Positions 8,007 to 15,603 of a stretch of DNA of 17,710 bases are shown one piece after another. Position numbers and translations under genes: made by a program. Source of the stretch: Perkinsus olseni (Eukaryota > Perkinsozoa > Perkinsida > Perkinsidae); NCBI GenBank assembly GCA_013115135.1, contig JABANP010000777.1:1-17710 (forward strand), given 5' to 3'. Each line of letters opens with the position of its first letter. The first letter of the stretch is position 1. The notes beneath the pieces were generated by a model. It did no database searches and was not told the DNA's origin. It was given only the letters and a program-made list of their open reading frames with translations.

Positions 8007-8568
8007 CTTTCGCATCAACAACATGGTTTTCAGGTGTCTGCGACTGCCCTTTGGGCTGGTCTGCAGCCCTGCTATCCTATCTTGTGTGTTGGAGGAGGCT
8101 GGTTTTGTACTCAGTGATGCTGATGGTAGTACTCTCGCCGCTTTCTTCGGATATATGGACGACGTGTTGTACACCAGCTGGTCTCCAGATAAGCTGTTGG
8201 AGCGTCGCAGCCTCGGTAGGAAAGTGCTGGCTGAGAGATACCGGATGGAATGTCAACCAAGTAAAGCTATTATTGGATATGATCCGGAGTTCAATGTCTC
8301 CCATCCTCAGATAGCGCCTACAATAACAACATCTACAAAACCTGTGAAGGTTCTCGGCTATCAGTGCAATCTTGTAGAGGATTCTCTTTCGGTGAGATTG
8401 CCTGATGTCAGTGAACGCTCCCTTAGGACCAGACGTGATTGCTTTCGGACTCTGGGAAAGTACTTTGACCCACTCGCTATTCACATTGAAGCGCCAGCGA
8501 GAGAACGACGGCTCCCTCGACAAGCAGCTCACAGCACTGGGATTCAGCCGATGTCCCAACCGAAGTAG
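7885..8568 (+). CDS. Pol part 2: reverse transcriptase catalytic region (Bel/Pao-like)
   Basis: The RT continues in a second frame. Motif A is WDDITRAFLQV (WDD codons at 7942-7950), motif B LRLPFGLVCSPAILS, and motif C FGYMDDVLYT with the YMDD codons at 8152-8163. All the catalytic aspartates are present. A connection region typical of Bel/Pao follows: VKVLGYQ, LSVRLPDV and RTLGKYFDPLA. Near 8505-8540 the protein-like signal shifts frame again (DSADVPTEVV in the next frame), so the last 10-20 residues before this stop are spurious. The start of this frame lies upstream of motif A and is a result of a frameshift, so it is not an independent gene start. Confidence 0.85.
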   Translation: MSQALQKVLLRWRLPPYACWDDITRAFLQVLLPEEESRFINFRINNMVFRCLRLPFGLVCSPAILSCVLEEAGFVLSDADGSTLAAFFGYMDDVLYTSWSPDKLLERRSLGRKVLAERYRMECQPSKAIIGYDPEFNVSHPQIAPTITTSTKPVKVLGYQCNLVEDSLSVRLPDVSERSLRTRRDCFRTLGKYFDPLAIHIEAPARERRLPRQAAHSTGIQPMSQPK

Positions 8569-9173
8569 TTTAAGGTATACGTGGTCTTTTCAACACCAAG
8601 CTCCCTCCTCAGTCACGCTTTACTGACATCCGCTCTGGTATTGTCATCTACTGCGATGCTGCTGGTACAGGCTGCATCTGTGCGGATGCGAGAGCCATCT
8701 CTAGTGGTAGGAGGATCGTCGCTCGTCAGCGTACTCTTAATCCTTCATGGTCTATTGCCCGTTTAGAGCTCTGTGGTCTCGTCTTGGCTGCCGAACTACT
8801 CAGTATGATCCTCACGGAGATTGATGTGGTGGTGACTCACCACTGGTGAGTGACGGTTATGATGTAGAGTCGCTGTGGATTCTCACTGACTCTCAGCTTA
8901 ATGCTTGGAGGCTCCGCTTATCGCCTGCTCTCGAGTCGAGAGCGTCGAGAGTCTCGACGCCGAGTACCTCCCGAAGTTCGAGGCTCGAACTTCGAGCTGC
9001 GCCGTCTGACCAAGCTGCGCGGAAGCCTTCGCGATATGGCTTCCTATTATCGTCGCGACATTTGCATCGGTAGCATTTCTGGGGCGGAGAATCCTGCGGA
9101 TCTTGGGACGCGCCCAGGTACAAATGACAGTCCGGCCGTTGTCCGGCAAGAATATCGAAGTCACTCTGAGTAA
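8530..9173 (+). pseudogene. Pol part 3: RNase H domain, broken into several frames
   Basis: The four acidic positions of a retroelement RNase H can be followed across frames: IVIYCDAAGTG (about 8640), RLELCGLVLAAELL (about 8764), LWILTDSQLNAW (about 8873) and ENPADLGTRPG (about 9088). TAA at 8571-8573 and TGA at 8847-8849 interrupt the first frame. Further shifts occur near 8846, between 8910 and 8990, and near 9100-9170 where the integrase frame takes over. The order and wording match Bel/Pao RNase H. This domain carries most of the damage in the element. Confidence 0.8.
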
Positions 9174-10422
9174 GGCCAAGGTTATACCCACGTTCTCGGT
9201 CACCGCAACTTCAGGCTGTGATGAGGTTGTGGATGAATTAGACAAAGCTCTGGCCTCTACTGACGCTGTGGTTAGTGCTGTGGTAGACTTGCACAAGGAT
9301 GTTCCCTCGCTCGAGCCAGATGAAGACCTTCGTCAGCTGTTGTTGAATGCTCAGTCGTCCGACCCTGAGCTCCAAGGCATCTTCAAGAAGCTCAAGGCCG
9401 CTGATGGTGTTATCGACGGTTATGAGCTGCATGATGGCCTTATCTATCGCACTGGCAGCGTCTCTCTTGATGATTCCGGCCGTGGCTCGTGCGTTTGCCA
9501 TCAAATAGTGGTCCCGGAAGTCCGTCGAGATCTTCAGTCCCTTGTAACTGAATGGGTGCATGATAAGCATCGGGGACACCCGGGTCGTACTACTCTCACC
9601 AGGTGGGTATGGAGAAGCTACTCTTGGAAGAGACTCGACCGGACGGTGAGAATGCTGAACCAGCAATGCGAAGGCTGCCAAGCGAGGAGAATTGCTGATA
9701 ATAGACGCCGGACGCACTCTGCAAGGCCTCCTGGATGCTCGGTGAGGTACGAACCCTTCGCCATCGCCTACTACGATGTCATGGGTCCCTACCAACTCTC
9801 CAAGGACGAAGGTGGTGATCCCAAGAAGCTTTACATCTTCACTCTGTCCTGTCACTCGTCGAAGTTCGTGAAGTGTGAGCCGGCCTATAATAAAGGAGGA
9901 GAAAGCGCCTCCAGGGCCTCACTTCGATTACTTGCTGATGAAGGACCTCCGAGGGTGTTGATGGTCGACCAGGGTCTCAACGTCCCTGAGGTCATGTTGG
10001 TTGCGGACGAGTGGGATGCGACGGTGGTAGCTGCCCCACCTCGTGGAGAAGAGTTGAGAGGATGGGGTGAGCGCGCCCATAGAGATGTGCACGCTGTCAT
10101 TCGTGGCTGTCTATGGGATCTGGCTGCTGACCACAAGCTTCCTACTGAAGACGAGTTCCTTCGTATCCTGAGCAGAGCGGTCACTATCGTCAATATGACT
10201 CCTTATGTGGATGAGTCGCCGCTGTGCCCTTTCCTGGTTTGCCGAGGACATAGCAGGATGATTGGTGGCGTTAGTGCTAAGAAAGAGGCTGATGATATCA
10301 GGAAGGCGATATTTGATGGTCTCGAGCCTCCTACGTGGTGGCCTGAGGAACTCGCACAGTTGTATCGGGCCCGATTAGGTGAAGGCCGGATAGTGGCATT
10401 GAAGGAGCTAGCTGACGTGTGA
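9103..10422 (+). CDS. Pol part 4: integrase
   Basis: An intact 440-codon frame. A linker is followed by a zinc-binding HHCC region: HDKHRGHPG, then about 30 residues, then CEGC (about 9670). The catalytic triad of the DDE integrase core is present: Asp at 9775-9777 (YYDVMGPY), Asp at 9967-9969 (MVDQG) and Glu at 10069-10071 (GWGERAHRDV), with 33 residues between the second Asp and the Glu. The surrounding blocks (TPYVDESPLCPFLV and so on) fit Bel/Pao integrases. A TGA at 10420-10422 interrupts the frame, which continues in phase to 10677 with the C-terminal domain. The initiation codon given is only the frame opening; the protein is expected to be cut from a Pol polyprotein. Confidence 0.87.
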   Translation: MGRAQVQMTVRPLSGKNIEVTLSKAKVIPTFSVTATSGCDEVVDELDKALASTDAVVSAVVDLHKDVPSLEPDEDLRQLLLNAQSSDPELQGIFKKLKAADGVIDGYELHDGLIYRTGSVSLDDSGRGSCVCHQIVVPEVRRDLQSLVTEWVHDKHRGHPGRTTLTRWVWRSYSWKRLDRTVRMLNQQCEGCQARRIADNRRRTHSARPPGCSVRYEPFAIAYYDVMGPYQLSKDEGGDPKKLYIFTLSCHSSKFVKCEPAYNKGGESASRASLRLLADEGPPRVLMVDQGLNVPEVMLVADEWDATVVAAPPRGEELRGWGERAHRDVHAVIRGCLWDLAADHKLPTEDEFLRILSRAVTIVNMTPYVDESPLCPFLVCRGHSRMIGGVSAKKEADDIRKAIFDGLEPPTWWPEELAQLYRARLGEGRIVALKELADV

Positions 10423-10677
10423 TGGTTACGACGGCGTGATGTTCGCGACAAGTTAATGAGCCGTGTGAAGAGGCATGCTAGCAGAGATCTCGTCGACGGG
10501 GTGAAGGTTTACCGCTGGCGTCCTATGCTGGGGAAATTTGGGAAGCTCAATACCGGTTGGTCTCCGGCTGTGCTGGTCAAGAAGATGAGTAGCAGGGTCT
10601 GCAAGGTGCCACTGCCCGATGGTAAAGTAGTGACTGAGAGTGTTCTCAACCTTCGCCCGGCGGGAGTACGCCGGTAA
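10423..10677 (+). CDS. Integrase C-terminal domain, after an in-frame TGA
   Basis: In the same frame as the integrase core and beginning right after the TGA. It encodes a basic stretch (WLRRRD, MSRVKRHASRD) and a small SH3-like or chromodomain-like tail with GDxV-x-like GVKVYRWRP, then LNTGWSPAVLVKKM, VCKVPLPDGKV and SVLNLRP. This is the usual C-terminal module of such integrases, binding DNA. The stop TAA at 10675-10677 lies inside the 3' LTR, so the last three codons are LTR sequence. Confidence 0.75.
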   Translation, partial: WLRRRDVRDKLMSRVKRHASRDLVDGVKVYRWRPMLGKFGKLNTGWSPAVLVKKMSSRVCKVPLPDGKVVTESVLNLRPAGVRR

Positions 10678-10925
10678 CGGCATTTATGGCGATCCGACAA
10701 AGTTGTTGTGATTTTGTTGTGCGTCTCTTGTCTCCACGATTGTGTTCCGATATCTTCTAGCGCCAAGCTAGTGGACTCGGTCTACCATTAGTTGTTATTA
10801 AGTTGTTGACGTCATTAGAGTTGCTTTGGCTCTATCGCGGTATCTACTTTGTCCTCAAGTTCATCACCTAGAACCTTTGTATACTTCGACGGCAAAGAGT
10901 CTTGGGTTTTCTCAATTCCGTCATA
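10668..10925 (+). repeat. 3' LTR
   Basis: It is 258 bases long and matches 4886-5149 with nine substitutions and a net 6-base deletion. It starts ACGCCGGTAACGG (T is C at the second base compared with the 5' copy) and ends CCGTCATA. It overlaps the last codons of pol. It is followed by TCATT at 10926-10930 and the rest of the interrupted minisatellite unit. Confidence 0.88.
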
Positions 10926-10951
10926 TCATTTCGTACACCCTGCGAAAATTA
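10926..10951 (+). repeat. Right target duplication, rest of the split minisatellite unit, junction with host gene
   Basis: TCATT (10926-10930) repeats 4881-4885 and continues as TCGTACACCCTGCG, the rest of the fourteenth 15-base unit. Only 11 bases then separate the repeat from the last recognisable codon of the ammonia-lyase gene on the minus strand (10952). Confidence 0.75.
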
Positions 10952-11896
10952 TTGAGGGACGCAGCGCAGAGTGTAGGCATCCTTCACTTTCCCGCTGTAT
11001 CGGTGGCTGTCGAAAAGGTCGGAGGGCTTCTCAGGCTCAAGTAGGCCGCGTATCCTGGAGGCCACTAGGTTCTGGCCGCAGTGGGGCCTCGCCGCGTGGA
11101 TCTTCGGGTGGAAGGCGTTATGATTACCTACAAGGGTAACTCATTTCTTATAGAATCGACGACGGCTAAAGTGATAAGGGCCATAAGGGCCTCCAAAGTG
11201 ATAGCGCAGGTGACGTCAGCGCATCTCGCCACGTTGATCGACCTCATCACAGCTTCACAGCCCAAGCTGGAGATCAGCCGTGTCCCATTGATAAGTGCTA
11301 GTCCTTCCTTTAGACCCAGTTCCAGTGGTTCGAGTCCGTGTCTGAGAGCGCAGCAAGGCAGGAAGGGTAACCACAGAGCTGAAGGGACCTCCGGTGGACT
11401 TCTCCTGCGGGCTTGGGGTCGGTCGATTGGGGCTCCCACATGAGCCCTTCTCCCAGTAGGCCCTGGCACAGATGGGCGAGCGGGGCTAGGTCGCCGGAGG
11501 CACCAACGGTACCTGAACCGCGCGAGGCAGATACGTCGGCAACCCGGTGGCGACTGGTCACCTTGGCAGGGCACCACTGACAGGCAATCCTCGTTGAACG
11601 CTGCAAGCATTTTCTCCACGGTTTCAGGTCTAGCTCCCGAATGGCCGCAGGCAATGACGTTGACTCGAAGAGCGAGCAGCATCCTCGCTCTCTCCCGGGA
11701 GAGAGGAGGTCCAACACCAGCCGCATGCGAACGAATAAGATTAACCTGCAGGATGCGGAGTGAGCCCGGATACTGCAATCAGACCGGCTACTGTACATTT
11801 ACTGCGAGATTATATTGATAGCGTTATCGTATTCAGAGATTACTTAGTATTGGCAAAATTTGTTTATCAAGTATATCAGTATTTATCGTACGTTAG

Positions 11897-11904
11897 ATGC
11901 TCTG
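11897..11904 (+). repeat. 8-base target-site duplication of the hAT-like element (pair at 12704-12711)
   Basis: ATGCTCTG is present exactly on both sides of the inverted repeats. Confidence 0.88.
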
Positions 11905-12703
11905 CAGTATTGGCATAAACGTGGAAAAATAGATTATTTTTCTTTCCGGTAATTTTCCGTTGAAAAATAGGAAAAATAGCGGAAAAATCGTGCGTTTTCT
12001 GAGAAATTCTTTCGACTTAATCCGAAGCTTCTTTATGCGTATCCCGGCAGGTTTCGCCAGCGATGTTGTTCAGGAAGCGCCCGAGAACGAGCGCAGGCTT
12101 CGTATTATACATCGGCACTCTCTCGATTCAACAGCACTTTTAAATCAGAAGCTTCGATTCAATTCAACTCGAACCTCAACTGATGGCTCAGGCGGCCATC
12201 AGTAGGGAAAAGAGATGGAGTCAATAAGCGGCTACGCAAATGATAGAAGCCGCTGTAAGATACCAGGTGCCGAAAATTTGGAAATTTACTAGTATGCCGC
12301 TGATAAGAGTATCGATGCAATTGAGATAAAGGAGAATCTCAGGAGAAGATTTGATAAGGAGTATGATCAGGCCTCACACAGTGTGACGTCTGATCAGTGT
12401 GACTCACACTTGACACACTTTGTGTGACTCTCACTTGCGCATGCGTACTTGTGACGCGTCATTTAATAGGTCCCTTGCTACAGAGAGAACAGAGGTGAAG
12501 GGCGAGCACAGTAGTAACGTGTACTTTGCGTAGCAGCAGAAAATTTCGTCGTTCAACCCTAATAAACAGTGGTGAATTGCAGCGGAAAGGAAAGGCATGA
12601 AAACGCGCTATTTTTCCGCATTTTTCCACAATTTATTTTTCTTGCAAATTTCCTTCCGGAAATTTCCGGATGGAAAAATAGCGCGGCCTTTATGCCAACC
12701 CTG
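11905..12703. mobile_element. hAT-like non-autonomous DNA transposon, 799 bases
   Basis: Terminal inverted repeats CAGTATTGGCATAAA (11905-11919) and, as complement of 12689-12703, CAGGGTTGGCATAAA agree at 13 of 15 positions. An exact 8-base duplication ATGCTCTG flanks it at 11897-11904 and 12704-12711. CAG-start ends with an 8-base duplication are the hallmark of hAT elements. The subterminal regions are rich in TTTTCC/GGAAAAATA motifs, and a 14-base perfect inverted repeat (CGCGCTATTTTTCC and complement) is near the right end, about 12606-12686. No transposase is encoded. It lies inside an intron of the ammonia-lyase gene; removing it leaves an intron of about 211 bases. Confidence 0.9.
12606..12686. 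repeat. 14-base perfect inverted repeat inside the hAT-like element
   Basis: CGCGCTATTTTTCC is followed about 50 bases later by its exact complement GGAAAAATAGCGCG. The stem lies in the right subterminal region. It may be a transposase-binding or structural feature, or a trace of an earlier nested element. Confidence 0.7.
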
Positions 12704-13635
12704 ATGCTCTGTGAATATTAGTATATAATTATAAGATCTGAACTACATAATGTTGAGGCCCACCTGCAGTTGGGATAGTTGGTCCGGCGCTACGATAACG
12801 TCAGAGAACATGCCGAAGCCGGTGTTGATGCCGTAGGCCACCTCGTTCTTGTCGAGTATTTGGTCGATGACATGACGCCCTCTGTTGACCTTACAAGAGC
12901 GACGGTACTGGACAGGACGCTAGTGATCTCTCTGATGGTACTTTGTCCCAGGCTGCGGGGGAGAGGGTGAGCTCGACGATGCCCTTAGAGAGCTCCATCA
13001 GCTTCTCGCAGGCCAGGCTATGGCCGTCCAAAACACATATCTGAGCATCCGACTCACTCGACAGAGCTACGGCTGTTTCATAGCCAGGGGACTAGGCAAA
13101 GGCAGGCGAATGGAAGCAACTCTCCACTTGCAGATGACCCCAAGTAACCGAGAAGCTTGAGTGTCGCAAATGCAGTAGTCTGCGTGCGCTGAAGAGTAGT
13201 AATTAGGTCTCACTTACGGTCCTTTCAGGAGCCCGATTCGGAACACCCGCTACGCCATCGCCGCCCCTGTCCAGTCGATAAAGTCGATAGTTTTCAGGTG
13301 GGCGAGCTTGTACAACCTAACAAGCCGAGGGCAATACACAGTATCAGAAGAAGATCAGAGCCATAGACCAAGCGCCATATCTCGGGTATGAATTGAGTGC
13401 GATAAACAGGGTCTGGCCCAGTAGCTCTTCGATACTGCCTTTGCCAGAGCGAAACACCATCTACAACGCTACGATAGGCAAATGCGGGTCGCTCGCTGGA
13501 TGAGGCCTCGACGAAAGCCTCGCGCTTAACTCCACGTTAGCGCCAGTCGCGTTGTCCTTCTTATTGCGTTTCGCCGCAGTCGCACTGATTGATAAGAATC
13601 GGTACACCTTGGAAGGATGAAGCCGACCATGCCAT

Positions 13636-13879
13636 TCCATGGCTGCCTATAAACAACACTTGTGCGATGACACTCAGAAGAATCGGCCAGAAACCATGGA
13701 TATTACGCGACTGAAGAACGTTATCCTTATCGCTCCGCTGTGCTCGTCTATCACATCAATAGGAAAAATAGAACAGTTGTTGTTTCCGAATGTACGCAAC
13801 AACCAGAACCCCCCCCCCAACGATTATCCAGATGAAAAAGCACAAGCTTCTCGACCATTGACGGTCCGAGCACCGGCCA
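13636..13879. other. Short intergenic region between two minus-strand genes
   Basis: It lies between the 3' end of the PB1-like gene and the possible start of the ammonia-lyase gene. It holds a run of ten C at 13809-13818. No promoter or polyadenylation motif can be named with confidence. Confidence 0.4.
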
Positions 13880-14527
13880 CTAGAGTATGCCCGAGAACAC
13901 CCACTCAGTGCATCCATCAGTCAGTCCTGTGAAAAACCGAGTAACTGGGCGAATGAGGCTCACAGGCTCGCAGGTGTCTTTGTCGCCTCCAGTACGGGTC
14001 TCTCCACTTGGATCCGCGCGACTTGTAACATTGAAGGGAGTGGCGATCTTCTTCGCCGGAGAAGAATCGAAATCATCGAGATGCATCTTACGGACCTGCA
14101 GGAAAGCCCTCTCTCGAGGTGTTCCACATGTATCCATTATCTCACCGAAAAAGAAGCTCCAGTCGATGGAGTCGCATTACGGCCTCTGGAAGCACACAGC
14201 ACTGGGGTCGCCGCGGTATCATTGGCGCAGCCGGCTTCTCCGCGAACAGTTACGAAAAAAAAATCTTTACGAAAATCCACTTTTGTCTGCCGCATCGGCT
14301 TCTCCTGCAATTGCTAGAGCGTCGCGGAGGGAGTGCTCGGTGAGAAGGTGAAGGTCTCCAAAGGAATTCTCGTAGGTAGTCTGGATCTCTGCCTGACCGC
14401 CTAGCCTAGGCCAGGCTTCAACCACGAACGCCACCACATCAGAATAATACATATTGCTGGCATCCTTCATGACGTCCAGTCTTCTCCTGTACCTCTCCCC
14501 GCCGTAGAAGAATTTCAAGATTAGCAT
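13880..14527 (-). CDS. Small PB1-domain protein, spliced
   Basis: Exons on the minus strand are 14281-14527, 14146-14237 and 13880-14095, with introns of 43 and 50 bases; phase is kept, giving about 184 residues. An in-frame TGA precedes the ATG at 14527, which fixes the start. Residues 1-76 resemble a PB1 domain: ILKFFYGGERYRRRL gives the first strands with a lysine, and TTYENSFGDLHLLTEHSLRD resembles the OPCA motif with its acidic set partly replaced. PB1 domains pair proteins in signalling and autophagy adaptors. The remaining 105 residues are Ser/Thr/Pro-rich and match nothing I know. The first donor has alternatives (AAAA|GTGGA is preferred), and further exons to the left cannot be excluded. 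The domain call is moderate and the cellular role is unknown. Confidence 0.55.
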
Positions 14528-15356
14528 TGATCAGTGCCGGCTGGTAGTGCCAGTTGTGGTAGAAGTCATGTTGGTAGTGATAACGGTCTCAGGTCCTGTC
14601 TTAGGACTGTAGTTACGCTATCCATCGAGCAGCAGACACCCAACCACCCATCATTCCCACACTTCGGGAGTGCCACACCGGCCGGAATGGAGGGTGAATC
14701 TGATCCCGGTGAAAGCATGTGTGATAACCTATGCTCTACATGAGAACACACTTTAGCAGTGCCATCAAGCTTAGATGTCAACATAAAATCGAGTGTCGCA
14801 TCTATCATTCTCACTCTCAATTGTCATACCATGAGGCTCATGGCATGAGCCGAGACGGCGGAAACTTCACCCTCTAGCTTGTGGCGACTCGCGTCGTAGT
14901 ACTCACTGTACTTACTGCATCATCAAACGCCCTCTTACAAAAATCACATGACTACACTGCTAGACCAGCGTGTCCATCACCGAGCTCACCGATCCGGCAA
15001 AAACCCGCGTTGGTTGTGAAGTAACGCGAGGACCCACTCAAGAAGTGCGAACCTGCGAGTCTTGCGATGATCAAGGGCGAGCAGCGAAAGGCATAGCTCG
15101 CAACAGGAAAGAAGAGTTCAAGACCACCAGCGCTATACTCAACTAGCGAGAAGAGAATCCTTACGTTGATTCCCTTTCATTATGCGCTGCATCTTCTTCA
15201 ACTTCGAGCTTCAAGTGCTCCATATAGACTGACTTCACCTGACCACTGTCGGTCACGTACCTGAGGATTCGGAATCGATCGGACACGGGGGCCAAGTCGC
15301 AGCATGGGCAGCGACGAAGACGATCTGAATCTCCGTCAATCGTTGATTAATGGAGA
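14528..15356. other. No recognisable gene
   Basis: The left 290 bases are the 5' flank of the PB1-like gene and include a short run of AC/ACC-rich triplets. Open frames on the minus strand (14566-14820) show no family resemblance. Nothing else can be supported. Confidence 0.45.
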
Positions 15357-15600
15357 ATGCTGAAATCTGAAACGTTAAAATCGAAAATATCAAAGTTCAA
15401 ATTTTATAAAATTGATAACTTATGGAATCGCAGGAATTTCCAAATTCTACACTATCTACGTTCTTTTAAAGAACGAAAATACTGTGCAATTTGGAAATTT
15501 TCACCTCAAAATAACGAGTTCATTCTCGACATACGTATCAGTAGACCTCAAAATTTGCAATTCGAATTCAATTCATGGAGATTGATGCGCAACGCATGAA
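15357..15600. other. AT-rich stretch with a long imperfect hairpin
   Basis: The region is much richer in A and T than its neighbours. Its centre is an inverted repeat at 15433-15501: two arms of 34 bases agree at about 27 positions around a single-base loop at 15467, with a perfect inner CGTTCTTT/AAAGAACG stem. An open frame on the plus strand is lysine/phenylalanine-rich through composition alone and is not called. Confidence 0.6.
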
Positions 15601-15603
15601 AGC

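Larger units (their letters stand above)
4886..10925 (+). mobile_element. Bel/Pao-like LTR retrotransposon, 6040 bases, defective
   Basis: The element has LTRs of 264 and 258 bases, a 5-base target duplication (TCATT), and gag-protease-RT-RNase H-integrase in one orientation. The RT-RNase H junction (VLGYQ, then LSVRLP, then TRRDCFRTLGKYFDPLA) and the RNase H block (RLELCGLVLAAELL, ENPADLGTR) are of the kind seen in Bel/Pao elements, and the order RT-RNase H-integrase agrees. Gag carries an RNA recognition motif and no CCHC knuckle. Several in-frame stops and frameshifts in pol make this copy non-autonomous. It sits inside a minisatellite array next to the broken end of an ammonia-lyase gene. 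I cannot identify a primer binding site from the bases following 5149. A weak purine-rich GGCGGGAGTA (10659-10668) precedes the 3' LTR. Confidence 0.88.
10952..13635 (-). pseudogene. Histidine ammonia-lyase, spliced, C-terminus lost
   Basis: The enzyme deaminates histidine to urocanate. Exons on the minus strand: 13369-13529 (start uncertain), 13218-13316, 12942-13091, 12764-12889, 11562-11745, 11389-11512, 11181-11341 and 10952-11127. A possible first exon 13608-13635 starts MAWSASSFQ. All junctions keep phase. Recognisable blocks in order: [18 protein letters not shown] (catalytic Tyr), VNLIRSHAAGVG (the His favours histidine over phenylalanine lyase), LLALRVNVIACGHSG, CQGTVGASGDLAPLAHL (Ala-Ser-Gly forms the MIO cofactor), LELGLKEGLALINGT, and VKDAYTLRCVPQ. 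Most introns are 47-53 bases with GT-AG ends; others are 126 bases, and 1018 bases where a hAT-like element sits. After VPQ comes TAA and then the minisatellite. The expected NSATDNP and GGNFHG blocks and the rest of the C-terminus (over 200 residues) are absent from the window. The family assignment is firm. Calling it a broken copy is inference from the missing end. Confidence 0.9.

Noticed and set aside
11329..11341. GGTTCGAGTCC, a perfect match to the tRNA B-box / T-loop word
   Set aside because: It is the antisense of an ammonia-lyase exon (HGLEPLE codons), and no cloverleaf or A box can be found at the right distance.
11562..11769. Minus-strand LRILQVNLIRSHAAG read as the start of a LINE endonuclease
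   Set aside because: The following residues (LLALRVNVIACGHSG, then TVGASGDLAPLAHL) are those of histidine ammonia-lyase, and LRILQ lies upstream of the splice acceptor.
13639..13932. Plus-strand frame of 97 codons
   Set aside because: It runs through the run of ten C and antisense to the PB1-like gene's last exon, with no recognisable domain.
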